Assembly (NCBI GenBank): GCA_021838945.1
Contig: JAKCCH010000025.1
Coordinates: 1-35,534 of the forward strand
DNA: 35,534 bases
Source of the DNA: Actinomycetes bacterium
Lineage (GTDB): Bacteria > Actinomycetota > Acidimicrobiia > Acidimicrobiales > Bog-793
Reading direction: 5' to 3'
Below, in pieces: positions 1 to 8,811 of this stretch. Position 1 is the stretch's first letter; the number at the start of each line of letters is the position of its first letter. The notes beneath the pieces are model-generated. The model had not been told where the DNA came from, made no database searches, and saw only the letters and a list, made by a program, of their open reading frames with translations. Made by a program: the position numbers and the translations under genes.

Positions 1-791
1 TTGGCGTAGACCTGGTTCCACAACGCCGGACCGGCCGCGTTCGACGAGAAGATCCCGTAACGGGCGGCCGTGCTCTCGCCTCCGAAGTAGGTCGAGGTTG
101 CCGTCGTGTAGCGCGACCAGTAGCCGTGCAGTCCGATCTTGGCCGAGTTCGCCCCGCCGTTCCACCAGAGCTCGTTGCCCGAGTCGCCGGAGCCACCGAG
201 GAAGTTGCAGACCGTGAGGTTGTCGACTCTCACGTCGTTCGCCTTCCAGATCACGATCCCGTTGCGGCCGAACTTGTGGCCACCCGGACCGGTGACGCCG
301 AAGTCCTGCCACTTCTTGGCGGAGTCGCACGGCTTCGGAGCTCCCGGCTTCGTGCCGTCGATGATGACGGTCTTGCGGTTCATGCCGCGCAGCTTGAGGC
401 CTGGGGTCGTGATGAGAACGCCGCCCATGTCGCCCACCGCTGCCTGCGCAGCCGTCGGCGGGTGGGCGTGGTCGTCACGGGCGTGGTAGTCGCCGGGACC
501 GATGAGGATCCAGTCGCCGGGCTTGGCAGCATTCACCGCTGCCTGGATGGAGCTGTACGCACCCTTCTTCCCGTGATACGTGCCGACGAGCAGCACCGCC
601 GGTGTGGCATGGGGCGTGGTGTGCTCTCCCGCCGGGACACTCGCGGCGGTGGCGGCTGTGCTGCCGAGCGCGATCCCGGCCACGAGGGTCCCGGTGGCAG
701 CTGCTGTGGCGAAGGCCGACCTCGATCTGGTGAAGTTCCGGCGTCTCCGCGAGCGTCCGGCTTCGGTGACGTGCAGGTTCCTGCGGACCAC
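1..791 (-). CDS. Secreted right-handed beta-helix protein (partial, 5' part)
   Basis: The reading frame is open from the left edge to a GTG at 791, preceded by a GGGAGG ribosome site; no ATG lies in frame. About 263 residues are visible and the C-terminus is off the window. The N-terminus is Arg-rich (RRRRNFTRSR) followed by an Ala/Gly/Leu-rich hydrophobic stretch, so it looks like a signal peptide. After that come YSSIQAAVNAAKPGDWILI, LKLRGMNRKTVIIDGT and VRVDNLTVCNFLGG, the rung pattern of pectate-lyase-like parallel beta-helix proteins, in which a stacked coil presents a carbohydrate-binding or carbohydrate-cleaving groove. An extracellular polysaccharide-active or adhesive role is inferred; no catalytic residues can be assigned from the part present. 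Confidence 0.75.
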   Translation of the reverse strand, partial: MVRRNLHVTEAGRSRRRRNFTRSRSAFATAAATGTLVAGIALGSTAATAASVPAGEHTTPHATPAVLLVGTYHGKKGAYSSIQAAVNAAKPGDWILIGPGDYHARDDHAHPPTAAQAAVGDMGGVLITTPGLKLRGMNRKTVIIDGTKPGAPKPCDSAKKWQDFGVTGPGGHKFGRNGIVIWKANDVRVDNLTVCNFLGGSGDSGNELWWNGGANSAKIGLHGYWSRYTTATSTYFGGESTAARYGIFSSNAAGPALWNQVYA

Positions 792-913
792 GCCTGCCCT
801 CCCATCGGTCGCTATCAAGCGACATGACAGTAGCGCTGCCGCACGAGCGGCGAAAGCCGCCGCTGGCAGGCCGCGGCGCCGCGTTCGGGCGGCCCTGCGG
901 TCAGGAGCTCCTT

Positions 914-928
914 GCGGCGGAGCGCCGC
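914..928 (-). terminator. Hairpin after the cyclopropane synthase gene
   Basis: GCGGCG and CGCCGC form a perfect 6-bp stem with a 3-nt loop, five bases beyond the stop codon at 933. There is no T-tract. A second hairpin (GCGGC-GAAA-GCCGC, 847-860) lies further on before the next gene. Confidence 0.4.
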
Positions 929-932
929 TCGA

Positions 933-2315
933 TCAGGTCCAGCCGGCGCGGGTCGCCGGCATCCCTGACGATCCGCCGGGGCCGGGCTTGACGCCGAGAA
1001 CCTGGTGGATCGCGATGCCACCGTCGTCGAAGGCGTTGACAGACGCGCTCATGTACAAGCGCCAGACCCGCGCCCGCTCGAGACCGACGAGGGACACCGC
1101 CTCGTCCCAGCGTCTCTCCAGGTTCTCGACCCAGCGCCGGAGCGTTCGGGCGTAGTGCTCGCGCAGCGACTCGACGTCTCGGACCTCGAGACCTGATCGT
1201 TCCATCGCACGGACGACGTCGGCCACGTCGATGAGCTCGCCGTCGGGGAAGACGTAGCGGTTGATGAAGGTCCGGCCGCGCATCTTGGACCCGCCGACGC
1301 TCGAGATGGCGTGGTTGAGGAGGCGACCCTCCCGGCCGAGCAGCCCGAAGAGCGCGTCGAAGTACTCCGCCATCCTGCGCTCGCCGACGTGCTCGAACAT
1401 GCCGATGGAGGAGATGGCGTCGAAGCTGCTCCCGTCGAGGTCGCGATAGTCCTGCACGCGGATCTCGACCCGGTCGCCTACGCCTGCCTCCGCCACCCGC
1501 TTCCTCGCGAGCATGGCCTGGGGGGTGCTGAGCGTCACGCCGATGACCTCGGCGCCGTAGCGCTGAGCGGCGTGGATCGCCATCGACCCCCAGCCGCAGC
1601 CGACGTCGAGCAAGCGAGCCGCCCGGTGGAGGTGCTTCGAGGCCCATTCGGACAGCCCGAGCTTCTTGCAGACGAGATCGTGCTTGCTCGCCTGCGCCTC
1701 CTCGAGGGAGGCGTCCGGCCGCTCGAACCGAGCACACGAATAGGTCATGGGCGGACCGAGGACGAGCTCGTAGAACTCGTTGCCGATGTCGTAGTGGTGG
1801 TGGATCGCCTCGGCGTCGCGCTGTTTCGTGTGGATCGACCGCGGATGCCAAGGGCTCGACAGCCGTACCTCCACGCTCGGCGGGGCCGGCGGAGGGGACA
1901 CGAGACCGAACCGGCGGGCCACCGCCAGCAGCGGGATGAGGATTGACGGTCCGGGCGAGCTACGGCGCTGCATCGCCTCGTGGAGCGCCCGCAGGACCGA
2001 GATCAGCTCGTCCCCGCCGGGCGGGCTCCCGAGCGGCGACGGTGCACCGCGTGCCTCGAGATCGATCGTCCCGAGGACGAACGCTCGTGCGAGGCCGAGC
2101 TCGCCCGGTGCCCACAGCAGGTGCTTGAGCGCCTCGGGAGACCGCACGAGCACGTTCCCAGGGCCGTCCTCGGGCCCGAGCGAACTGCCGTCCCAGAAGA
2201 CGAAACGGACCGGCGGGCCACCTCGGAAGAGTCTCGCCGTCAAGGGGTGCAAGGCATCTGCGACCGTCGCTGGGGCGCTCCGTCGCCTCGCACTGATGCG
2301 CGCGTCGATGCTCAT
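933..2315 (-). CDS. Cyclopropane-fatty-acyl-phospholipid synthase family methyltransferase
   Basis: A 460-aa protein of the CFA/mycolic acid cyclopropane synthase family. These enzymes transfer a methylene group from S-adenosylmethionine to the double bond of an acyl chain in membrane phospholipids. Family landmarks are HYDIGNEFYELVLGPPMTYSC in the middle, the SAM-binding glycine motif LLDVGCGWGSMAIHAA, and SSIGMFEHVGERRMAEYF. The first 150 residues are a family N-terminal extension that also appears in actinobacterial CFA synthases. The ATG at 2315 is placed 7 nt after a TACGCT hexamer, so the mRNA is probably leaderless. It is followed by its own hairpin and is not obviously in an operon. 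Exact substrate is unknown. Confidence 0.92.
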   Translation of the reverse strand: MSIDARISARRRSAPATVADALHPLTARLFRGGPPVRFVFWDGSSLGPEDGPGNVLVRSPEALKHLLWAPGELGLARAFVLGTIDLEARGAPSPLGSPPGGDELISVLRALHEAMQRRSSPGPSILIPLLAVARRFGLVSPPPAPPSVEVRLSSPWHPRSIHTKQRDAEAIHHHYDIGNEFYELVLGPPMTYSCARFERPDASLEEAQASKHDLVCKKLGLSEWASKHLHRAARLLDVGCGWGSMAIHAAQRYGAEVIGVTLSTPQAMLARKRVAEAGVGDRVEIRVQDYRDLDGSSFDAISSIGMFEHVGERRMAEYFDALFGLLGREGRLLNHAISSVGGSKMRGRTFINRYVFPDGELIDVADVVRAMERSGLEVRDVESLREHYARTLRRWVENLERRWDEAVSLVGLERARVWRLYMSASVNAFDDGGIAIHQVLGVKPGPGGSSGMPATRAGWT

Positions 2316-2322
2316 GATGCTG

Positions 2323-2328
2323 AGCGTA
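2323..2328 (-). promoter_or_regulatory. -10 box of a leaderless transcript (cyclopropane synthase)
   Basis: TACGCT on the minus strand with 7 nt before the ATG at 2315 and no Shine-Dalgarno sequence. AGCGT-AATG-ACGCT (2323-2336) forms a small inverted repeat over it. Confidence 0.5.
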
Positions 2329-2358
2329 ATGACGCTCCCGCCTCCCGTCAGGCGGCAG

Positions 2359-2376
2359 GCCCGCGCGCCGGCGGGC
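2359..2376 (-). terminator. Hairpin after the S53 peptidase gene
   Basis: GCCCGC and GCGGGC pair with a 6-nt loop, 30 bases past the peptidase stop codon and before the next promoter. No T-tract follows, as is common in high-GC actinobacteria. Confidence 0.4.
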
Positions 2377-2405
2377 TCAGCCGAGTGCTCTGTGTCGCAG
2401 TGTGT

Positions 2406-4640
2406 TCAGCCCTCGTAGGTGTAGGTGTCCGCGACCGAATTCGCGCTGGTCCCGTGTGTCGTCAGCACCCTGACGTGAACGGTGCCGGCGCCGGGCGGGA
2501 CGATGACGGTGATCCAGGTCGGGCTCCCGGTCCAGTCCTGCCCGACGTGGAAGTGCGCCCGGACGCTGCCGAACTCGACACCCTGGACGCCGCTGAACCC
2601 GTAGCCGTACACCTTCACCGAGTTGCCACCACTCTTCGGACCGGTGTCGGGCTTGATGGAGTTGATCCCGGGCCGCAGGCGATGTGCCAGCTCGCACATG
2701 GCCGACGCGAGCCCGCCGTACTGCGACGTGACGATGGGCGATCCGAGGCCGGACGCCATGTCGTAGCCCTTGGCGGCGCGGTAGAGCCCGCCCGTGTAGC
2801 CCGACACCGCGTCGTCGTTGCCGCCGGCCCTGATGTCGGTGAGCACGGCCGGGTACCGGCGGGACCCCGCCAGCGCGTACAGGGTGGGGTTGAGGAACCC
2901 GACGCTGCGCCCGCCACATCGCGGGCTCGCATCGACGAGGGCCGTGACGGCGGCCCAGAGGGGCGCCGCACCGCTCGTGCCCCCGATCGTGGTCCAAGCC
3001 CCGTCGTAATAGATGATGTAACCGGTCGCCGGGTTGGCGTCGGCCGTCACGTCGGGCACCTCCCGGCAATAGCCCACCGCGACGCCACAGGGGTGCGGGC
3101 TCGAGTGCGCGTTGACGACACCGAGGCCCGGCGAGGCCGCGAGCTGGTACGCAGGCATCGGCCAGATGGAGGAGATGCCGCCGCCCGAGGCCGCTCCGCC
3201 CACGTTCCAGACGGTCTCGCGGTGGATCTTGGCATGAAGGGTCGTGCCACCCACCGAGGTCATGTAGGGCTGCGACCCGGGGTCGTCGACGGCCAGGCTC
3301 TGCTGAGTGGTGAACGGGAGGCTGGAACCTTCTCCCCAGCAGTCGGTCGAACCGTAGTCGCCGGCGGCCGAGAGCCAGGACTGGCCTTCCGCCGCGGCGT
3401 ACTCGAACAGCGTGGACTCGGCCTGTGCGGCTCGCTTCGCAGCCGCAGCCGTGCTGCCGAGTGCCTGCTCGCACTCCCCCCACGAGTTCGTGACCACGTC
3501 GGCCGTCGGGTGCTCGACGATCCGCTGGAACTCGTCCAGCACTCCCCGGTTCGAGTTCGGCGCCTGGTACACGAGGAGACGGGCCTGAGGAGCCAGGCCG
3601 GCGACGTCCTCGATGTCGAGGGCTGCTTCTCCCGAGCCGTAACTGACTCCTCGTGCCCCACCGTCCACCGCGATGTACCGCACTGACGTCGATATCCCGT
3701 AGCAGGACTCGTAAGTCGCCAGGTCCGATGATGAGACCCGCTCGAACTCGACGATGCCGATCGTGATGCCCGAGCCCAGATCACCCTTCGCGTACAAGCC
3801 GCTCATGCCGTAGTAGCCGGCAAGCTGGGATGCCGTACGCCCACCGATCGCCCGCTGCGCGAGCGCAGCGGCACAGGGCTTGGGGGCGCTCGTGGCGGCT
3901 GTCGAGGCCACTGTCGAGGCCACTGGCGCGCTGCTCGTGCGCTGTGCCACGCGAGGGTGTTGCGTCCCGGGCAGCCGTGCGAGCAACGGCCGCGCTGCCG
4001 GCAAGTCGTTGAGGCCGACGACCGTTGCCACATCGCCCGCGAGCGGCATCGGCAGGCGCGCTCCGGTCGTGTTCGCGTACACGAGCTTCCCGCCAGGCAG
4101 GCGATATTGCTCGAACCGCGTCGCCAGGGCGCGGGCGAACGACGCTGCCGTTGCCTTCACGGTGACCGTCAGCCGGTCGGTGCTGCCGGCCACCGGATCG
4201 AGACCGAGGTCTCGCAACCACACCTCGACCTGCGACACCTCAGCCGCGCTCGGGCTGAACTCATCTCGGAGCTGTCTCGGCGTGAGGTAGCTGCCTCGAA
4301 GCGGTGAGCCGGGAGTCGAGACAGCCGACGCGAGGCGGGCGAGCGATCGAGGGTGCCGCGGCGCCAGCACGACGTCGACGACGATCTGCTGGCTCGACGG
4401 GGGCGCGCCGAGCGCGACCGATCCAGCCGGCAGCAGCTCGACCGGAGCGACGATCCTGCTCGTGGACCAGTTGAGCGGCAACAGGCGCAATGGCGTCGCC
4501 GCCGTAGCGGCGGCAGTCGCAGGCGTGTACGCCGACCAGGCGAGGATGGCCCCGCACAGAGCCGCCGCGGCGAGCCGCGGCGCTCGTGCGACGAGCCGCT
4601 GCTGACGCCCGCGAAGGCGCTCCGCACGCGGCAACTGCAT
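2406..4640 (-). CDS. Secreted S53 peptidase (sedolisin/kumamolisin type) with C-terminal IPT/TIG domain
   Basis: A 744-aa exported serine-carboxyl endopeptidase; the family usually works at acid pH. Numbering is from the ATG at 4640, chosen because TACCAT lies 6 nt upstream (leaderless); a GTG at 4658 would add six residues. Residues 1-45 are a signal peptide (AALCGAILAWSAY). Residues 65-195 match the pro-kumamolisin activation domain. The catalytic glutamate and aspartate are E338 and D342 in EAALDIED, the oxyanion aspartate is D428 in AAGDYGSTDCW, and the nucleophile is S556 in GGTSGAAPLWAA. The last 90 residues (PDTGPKSGGNSVKVYGYGF onward) are an IPT/TIG immunoglobulin-like domain, probably for surface or substrate binding. 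All key residues are present, so an active enzyme is expected. Confidence 0.93.
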   Translation of the reverse strand: MQLPRAERLRGRQQRLVARAPRLAAAALCGAILAWSAYTPATAAATAATPLRLLPLNWSTSRIVAPVELLPAGSVALGAPPSSQQIVVDVVLAPRHPRSLARLASAVSTPGSPLRGSYLTPRQLRDEFSPSAAEVSQVEVWLRDLGLDPVAGSTDRLTVTVKATAASFARALATRFEQYRLPGGKLVYANTTGARLPMPLAGDVATVVGLNDLPAARPLLARLPGTQHPRVAQRTSSAPVASTVASTAATSAPKPCAAALAQRAIGGRTASQLAGYYGMSGLYAKGDLGSGITIGIVEFERVSSSDLATYESCYGISTSVRYIAVDGGARGVSYGSGEAALDIEDVAGLAPQARLLVYQAPNSNRGVLDEFQRIVEHPTADVVTNSWGECEQALGSTAAAAKRAAQAESTLFEYAAAEGQSWLSAAGDYGSTDCWGEGSSLPFTTQQSLAVDDPGSQPYMTSVGGTTLHAKIHRETVWNVGGAASGGGISSIWPMPAYQLAASPGLGVVNAHSSPHPCGVAVGYCREVPDVTADANPATGYIIYYDGAWTTIGGTSGAAPLWAAVTALVDASPRCGGRSVGFLNPTLYALAGSRRYPAVLTDIRAGGNDDAVSGYTGGLYRAAKGYDMASGLGSPIVTSQYGGLASAMCELAHRLRPGINSIKPDTGPKSGGNSVKVYGYGFSGVQGVEFGSVRAHFHVGQDWTGSPTWITVIVPPGAGTVHVRVLTTHGTSANSVADTYTYEG

Positions 4641-4646
4641 TGCCTG

Positions 4647-4652
4647 ATGGTA
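4647..4652 (-). promoter_or_regulatory. -10 box of a leaderless transcript (S53 peptidase)
   Basis: TACCAT on the minus strand, 6 nt before the ATG at 4640. It overlaps the region used by the divergent glycosylase gene. Confidence 0.45.
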
Positions 4653-4678
4653 GGGCACGGCGGCATGCCCCGCTGAGG

Positions 4679-4684
4679 CAGGAT
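4679..4684 (+). promoter_or_regulatory. Possible -10 box of a leaderless transcript (YcaQ-type glycosylase)
   Basis: CAGGAT keeps the critical A2 and T6 of the -10 hexamer and ends 6 nt before the GTG at 4691. Confidence 0.3.
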
Positions 4685-4690
4685 CTTGCG

Positions 4691-5926
4691 GTGGTCACCA
4701 CGCCTCCTCGAGAAGCGGCTCGCGCCGGCACCGTGCCCGACATCTCCTCTCGCGAAGCCCGACGGGCACATCTCGTCGCGCAAGGGCTGCTCGGTCGCCG
4801 GCTGGCCGGAGGCCCGGCTGCAGTGCTGGAGCGCACCCGTGGCATCCAGCTCGACACGATCTCGGTGCTCGCACGCTCGCACGAGCTGATGGCTTTCGCG
4901 CGGCTCGGTCCCGTGCGGCGAGAACGTATCGACTCCGCCTATTGGGGCGGTCCGCCCTACCGGGCCATGGAGTTCTGGTACCACGCCGCATGTGTGGTGC
5001 CGATCGAGGAGTGGCCGAATCTCGGGTTTCGCCGGGAACAGATCCGTGCACGCGGCTTCCGGTGGCACCGCGTCGACGACATAGACACGGTCGGTGAGCG
5101 CGTCCTCGAGCAGTTGCGCGACCGTGGGCCGCTCACGGCGAAGGAGCTCGGCGGGGCGAAACGTGGTGGTCCGTGGTGGGACTGGTCCGAGACGAAGATC
5201 GCTGCCGAGTGGTTGCTCGACATCGGAGAGATCGTCTGCACGACCCGTCGGGGCTACCAGCGCGTCTACGACCTGCCGGAGCGGGCGATCCCGCCGGAGG
5301 TCCTGCGGACGGTGGTCGACAAGGACCGCGCCGTCCAGGTGCTGGTCGAGCGTGCGCTCGCTGCTCTCGGCGTGGCTACCGCCCGCGACATCGCGGCATA
5401 TTCGGGCCTGCGGCCCCTCGATGTCCAGGCCGGGCTGACCGCGCTCGACGGGGAGCGGATCGAACGGGTCTCCGTGGCCGGGTGGCGGGAGCCCGGCTGG
5501 GCTGCTCCCGATGCGCTCGAGCACCCCGCCGTCGGCGGCGCGACACGAGCACGGCCGGTGCTGCTCTCGCCTTTCGACGGGGTGATCTGCGACCGGGCGC
5601 GCATGGAGCGGCACTTCGGCTTCCGCCATCGGCTGGAGGCGTACGTGCCCCGCCACAAGCGCGTCTACGGGTACTACTCGATGCCGGTGCTCGCCGGCGA
5701 CCAGCTCGTGGGGCGCGTCGACCCCGCCCGGGACCGGAGGACTCTCGTGGCGAGGAGCGTCCACCTCGAGGATTCGCTCAGCCCAGCCGGGCTCGTCCGC
5801 GCGGCACGAGCCACTGCCGCCGCTCTCGTCGAGGCTGCCCGCTGGGTGGGGTGCGATGCAGTCGCCGTCGAGCGCGTCGAGCCGGACAGCGTGCGACCGA
5901 GCCTCGTCGACTCGCTACCGGGCTGA
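4691..5926 (+). CDS. AlkX/YcaQ-family winged-helix DNA glycosylase
   Basis: A 411-aa protein of the HTH_42 (formerly DUF1006) family, which includes E. coli YcaQ/AlkX and Streptomyces AlkZ. Those enzymes unhook DNA interstrand crosslinks by excising alkylated bases. The catalytic Q-hydrophobic-D motif is Q53-L54-D55 in GIQLDTISVLARSHELM, so this is the YcaQ (QxD) rather than the AlkZ (QxQ) variant. Other family blocks are YWGGPPYRAMEFWYHAACVVP, LLSPFDGVICDRARMERHFGF and YGYYSMPVLAGDQLVGRVDP. The GTG at 4691 is the most upstream start that does not run into the divergent peptidase promoter. It converges with the sirtuin gene and overlaps its end by 12 bp. The activity is inferred from the family and not shown here. 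Confidence 0.88.
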   Translation: MVTTPPREAARAGTVPDISSREARRAHLVAQGLLGRRLAGGPAAVLERTRGIQLDTISVLARSHELMAFARLGPVRRERIDSAYWGGPPYRAMEFWYHAACVVPIEEWPNLGFRREQIRARGFRWHRVDDIDTVGERVLEQLRDRGPLTAKELGGAKRGGPWWDWSETKIAAEWLLDIGEIVCTTRRGYQRVYDLPERAIPPEVLRTVVDKDRAVQVLVERALAALGVATARDIAAYSGLRPLDVQAGLTALDGERIERVSVAGWREPGWAAPDALEHPAVGGATRARPVLLSPFDGVICDRARMERHFGFRHRLEAYVPRHKRVYGYYSMPVLAGDQLVGRVDPARDRRTLVARSVHLEDSLSPAGLVRAARATAAALVEAARWVGCDAVAVERVEPDSVRPSLVDSLPG

Positions 5927-6796
5927 GCGCTCCCTCTGCCGGCCGGCATCGCGCGCCAGCCGGGGAAGGACCTCCGAGATCGACCCACGGATCACGACGT
6001 CGGCGAGCGAGTCGAGCGCCGTGGGGTCGTTGTTCACGATGACGACGGCCGCGCCTCGCCTCCGCGCGAGCGGCACGAGGCCTGCAGCCGGCTGCACTTC
6101 GAGCGTCGTGCCGATCGCGAGCATCACCGTCGCATCCGCCGCCGCGCGGACGGCCGCGTCCAGCACGTCCGGGTCCAATCGCTGCTCGAAACTGATCGTC
6201 GCCGTCTTCAGCAGCCCCCCGCACACCCCCGCTCCGTCGCGCCTCGGCTGCAGGCATCGCGGGTCCGGATCGCCCTCCCGAACCCGTTGCAGCACGCTCG
6301 AGGTCGGTTGCCGGTCGTGACAGGACCAGCACTCGGTCCAGTGGGCCGTGCCGTGGATCTCCACGACGCGTGCAGGTTCGTGGCCGGCGAGGAGGTGCAG
6401 GCCGTCGGTGTTCTGGGTGACGACTGTTGCCAGGATCCCCATGCGCTCGAGAACCACGAGCGCATCGTGCCCGGCCGTCGGGCGAGCCTCCCAGACGGGT
6501 GAGCCGAGGCGGGACAGCCATGCCCGGCGGCGCACGTCCTCGTCGGAGAGATAGGCCGAGAGGGTCGAGAGCCGCTCCGCCGACGGATCCCGCGTCCACA
6601 CGCCTTGCGGGCCGCGGAAGTCGGGGATGCCGGCGTCGGTGGAGATCCCTGCGCCCGTGAGGACCACGAGACCCCGCTCACCGGCGCCTGCCACGAGCCG
6701 AGCCGCCTGGGCGATCTCGAGATCGAGGGTGGTTGTGCCGTCCGCGTCCGCTGGGTCGTCCGGGGCGTCCGGGTCTCCGCTCACCGCACACCCCAC
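5915..6796 (-). CDS. Sirtuin (SIR2-family NAD-dependent protein deacylase)
   Basis: A 293-aa cytoplasmic enzyme that removes acyl groups from protein lysines using NAD. Seen in order: the NAD-binding GAGISTDAGIPDFRG (about 48-62), TQNTDGLH (127-134), the catalytic H148 in VVEIHGTAH, and a Zn site starting CWSC (C156, C159) with later cysteines in RCLQP and GVCGG. The final zinc ligands are spaced loosely, and the usual P-x-V-V-x-F-G-E after the zinc finger is replaced by LLKTATISFEQ, so the acyl specificity may differ from the common bacterial class. The start is GTG at 6796; a second in-frame GTG at 6784 is possible. It lies back to back with the enoyl-CoA hydratase gene, 17 bp apart. Confidence 0.9.
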   Translation of the reverse strand: MGCAVSGDPDAPDDPADADGTTTLDLEIAQAARLVAGAGERGLVVLTGAGISTDAGIPDFRGPQGVWTRDPSAERLSTLSAYLSDEDVRRRAWLSRLGSPVWEARPTAGHDALVVLERMGILATVVTQNTDGLHLLAGHEPARVVEIHGTAHWTECWSCHDRQPTSSVLQRVREGDPDPRCLQPRRDGAGVCGGLLKTATISFEQRLDPDVLDAAVRAAADATVMLAIGTTLEVQPAAGLVPLARRRGAAVVIVNNDPTALDSLADVVIRGSISEVLPRLARDAGRQRERSAR

Positions 6797-6799
6797 CGG

Positions 6800-6805
6800 T
6801 AGGGT
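6800..6805 (+). promoter_or_regulatory. -10 box of a leaderless transcript (enoyl-CoA hydratase)
   Basis: TAGGGT lies 8 nt before the GTG at 6814. The gap to the sirtuin start is only 17 bp, so its -35 region lies in or next to the sirtuin start. Confidence 0.45.
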
Positions 6806-6813
6806 TCGCCCCC

Positions 6814-7638
6814 GTGGAACGCCAAGTGGTCGAGTACGAAGTCGCCGACCGGATCGCGACGATCCGCCTGAACCGGCCCGAGCGCCTCAATTCGTGGACC
6901 GGCCGGATGTCCTCGGAGTACCGGACGGCTCTCCTCGCGGCGGCCGACGATCCCCAGGTGAGAGTGATCGTGGTGACAGGAGCGGGACGAGGTTTCTGCT
7001 CCGGCGCCGACAGCGACGCCCTCGCGGGCCATGCCGAGCGGGGCGGCTACGACTCGGGCCTCGGCGAGGGAGCCCCGCGGCCCGGCTACGGAGTCCGCGC
7101 GGAGTTCGATGCCGACATGGCCTACCACTTCGGTGTCGACAAGCCGATCATCGCGGCGATCAACGGGCCGGCGGCCGGGATCGGGTTCGCCCTCGCCTGC
7201 TACTGCGACCTTCGTTTCGCTGCTCGGGGCGCCAAGCTCACGACGGCGCACGGCCGGCTCGGGCTGCCGGCCGAGTTCGGGCTGTCGTGGCTGCTGCCGA
7301 AGCTGATCGGGCTCACCCACGCCGCCGAGCTCCTCTTCTCGAGCCGGATCTTCCTGGCTGAGGAGGCCGCCGAGATGGGTCTCGTGAACCGGCTCCTCGA
7401 ACCCGGCGACCTGATGGGCGCCGTCTACGACTATGCGGCCCAGCTGGCGACGACCGTCTCGCCGGCCTCTCTTCGGGTCACCAAGCGGCAGCTGTACCGC
7501 GACCTCGTCGCCGGCAATCCGGCCGATTCGATCGAGGATGCGACCGTGACGATGGACGAGATGATGGCCGGGCCGGACTATCGGGAGGGGGTGGTGGCGC
7601 TGCGGGAGAAGCGGGCGCCACGTTTCGGGCTGTCGTAG
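6814..7638 (+). CDS. Enoyl-CoA hydratase/isomerase family protein
   Basis: A 274-aa crotonase-fold enzyme. The oxyanion-hole motifs GRGFCSGADSDAL and NGPAAGIGFALACYCDLRFAA are intact. The glutamate of the second active-site position is present in RLGLPAEFGLSWLLP. The family hydrates enoyl-CoA in beta-oxidation, but members include isomerases and dehalogenases, so the precise reaction is open. The start is GTG at 6814, in frame and 8 nt after TAGGGT. It is a single gene converging on the ketopantoate reductase gene. Confidence 0.88.
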   Translation: MERQVVEYEVADRIATIRLNRPERLNSWTGRMSSEYRTALLAAADDPQVRVIVVTGAGRGFCSGADSDALAGHAERGGYDSGLGEGAPRPGYGVRAEFDADMAYHFGVDKPIIAAINGPAAGIGFALACYCDLRFAARGAKLTTAHGRLGLPAEFGLSWLLPKLIGLTHAAELLFSSRIFLAEEAAEMGLVNRLLEPGDLMGAVYDYAAQLATTVSPASLRVTKRQLYRDLVAGNPADSIEDATVTMDEMMAGPDYREGVVALREKRAPRFGLS

Positions 7639-7673
7639 CTCTTCGGCTGGGTCGAGGTGACGACCGCTGCTCG

Positions 7674-8693
7674 TCAAGGGGCCGACCCGGCGGTGAGGCC
7701 GAGCCCTTCGGCCACTTCCTCGACGGTCATGGACCCCGGAGGGCGTCGCTCGCGAGCGAGCCGGTTCGCGACCTCCTGCAACCGTTCGTTGACGACCGTC
7801 GGGAGGCCGTGCAGGCGTCCGAGTAGCGCGATCTCCCCGTTGAGGTAGTCCGCCTCGATGTCGCCGGTGCCGCGCTGCAGGCTCTGCCAGCTCGAGCCTC
7901 CCTCCCGGACGGCGCCGTGCACCTCAAGCGTCTCGCCTCGCAGCCGGCGTCTCACCTCCTCCGCGCTCTCGTCCGCCACGGTGATGCCCGCAGCGGCGTA
8001 GCACGCACGCGCCTCGGCGCGGGCCGCCTTCATGAGTGACACCGCCAGTTCGCTCGAGAGCTCGGTCCCACAGGCGGCCTGCAAGGCGTTGGCGAGGTTG
8101 CTGAGGAGCTTCAGGTACTTGAGGGACATGACGTCGCTCGTCGCCCTCGAGTCGAACCCGGCCGACACGAGGTCTGCGGCAAGCTCCTCGGCGACGGCAT
8201 CGAGCCCTGTCGGGTAGCGCCCGACATCGAGCAGCCCGTACACAGGCGCGGTCGCGATCTCGACCACCCCGGGCTCGAGGTGACTCCCGGCGAGGACCAC
8301 CCGCATCCCGTAGACCTGCGGGAAACGCCGGAGCGCGATCCGCTCGTTCTCCACTCCGTTCTGGGCGCACACGATCGGGATGCGCCGGGCGGCGGCGGCG
8401 TCATCGGCGGCATCGGCGACCGCTCGGAGATCGTCGAGCGCCGCCCCGCTCTGCTGGGTCTTCGTGGCGAGGATGACGCAGTCGCCGGCCTGCAGCCCGA
8501 TCTCGGCCACGCTCCCGAACGCCGGGACAAGGAGGCGTTCCGTCGTGTCGGGATCTCGCAGCTCGAGGCCGTCACGCCGCAGAGCTTCGAGGTGGGCGCC
8601 GCGCGCGACGAGAACCACGTCGTGCCCGGCCTTCGCGAGCTTGCCGCCGATGGCGCCTCCGATGGCACCTGCCCCCAGGATCACGTATCGCAT
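7674..8693 (-). CDS. panE: 2-dehydropantoate 2-reductase family protein (ApbA/PanE)
   Basis: A 339-aa NADPH-dependent ketoacid reductase. PanE reduces ketopantoate to pantoate in vitamin B5/coenzyme A synthesis. The Rossmann motif is at the extreme N-terminus (MRYVILGAGAIGGAIGGKLA). The conserved helical C-terminal half includes the substrate region SLKYLKLLSNLANALQAACG and the late GDIEADYLNGEIALLGRLHG with PTVVNERLQ. Length is slightly above the usual 300. Several paralogues per genome are common, so the true substrate may be another 2-ketoacid. ATG at 8693 starts 6 nt after TATCAC. Confidence 0.85.
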   Translation of the reverse strand: MRYVILGAGAIGGAIGGKLAKAGHDVVLVARGAHLEALRRDGLELRDPDTTERLLVPAFGSVAEIGLQAGDCVILATKTQQSGAALDDLRAVADAADDAAAARRIPIVCAQNGVENERIALRRFPQVYGMRVVLAGSHLEPGVVEIATAPVYGLLDVGRYPTGLDAVAEELAADLVSAGFDSRATSDVMSLKYLKLLSNLANALQAACGTELSSELAVSLMKAARAEARACYAAAGITVADESAEEVRRRLRGETLEVHGAVREGGSSWQSLQRGTGDIEADYLNGEIALLGRLHGLPTVVNERLQEVANRLARERRPPGSMTVEEVAEGLGLTAGSAP

Positions 8694-8699
8694 GGATCT

Positions 8700-8705
8700 G
8701 TGATA
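8700..8705 (-). promoter_or_regulatory. Possible -10 box (PanE-like gene)
   Basis: TATCAC on the minus strand, 6 nt before the ATG. The last base departs from TANNNT, so this is weaker than the others. Confidence 0.3.
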
Positions 8706-8778
8706 GCCGATCAGCCGATCCCGGCGCTCCCCGTCACAGCCCTCCCCGGCTCGGTCGACGGGACAGCGGGAGCCGCTC

Positions 8779-8806
8779 GCCCCGCCCGACCGGCGGGCCG
8801 CGGGGC
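8779..8806 (-). terminator. GC-rich hairpin after dtd
   Basis: GCCCCGC (8779-8785) pairs with GCGGGGC (8800-8806), with a nested CCCG/CGGG. It sits 6 bases past the dtd stop codon. Confidence 0.5.
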
Positions 8807-8811
8807 GCCGG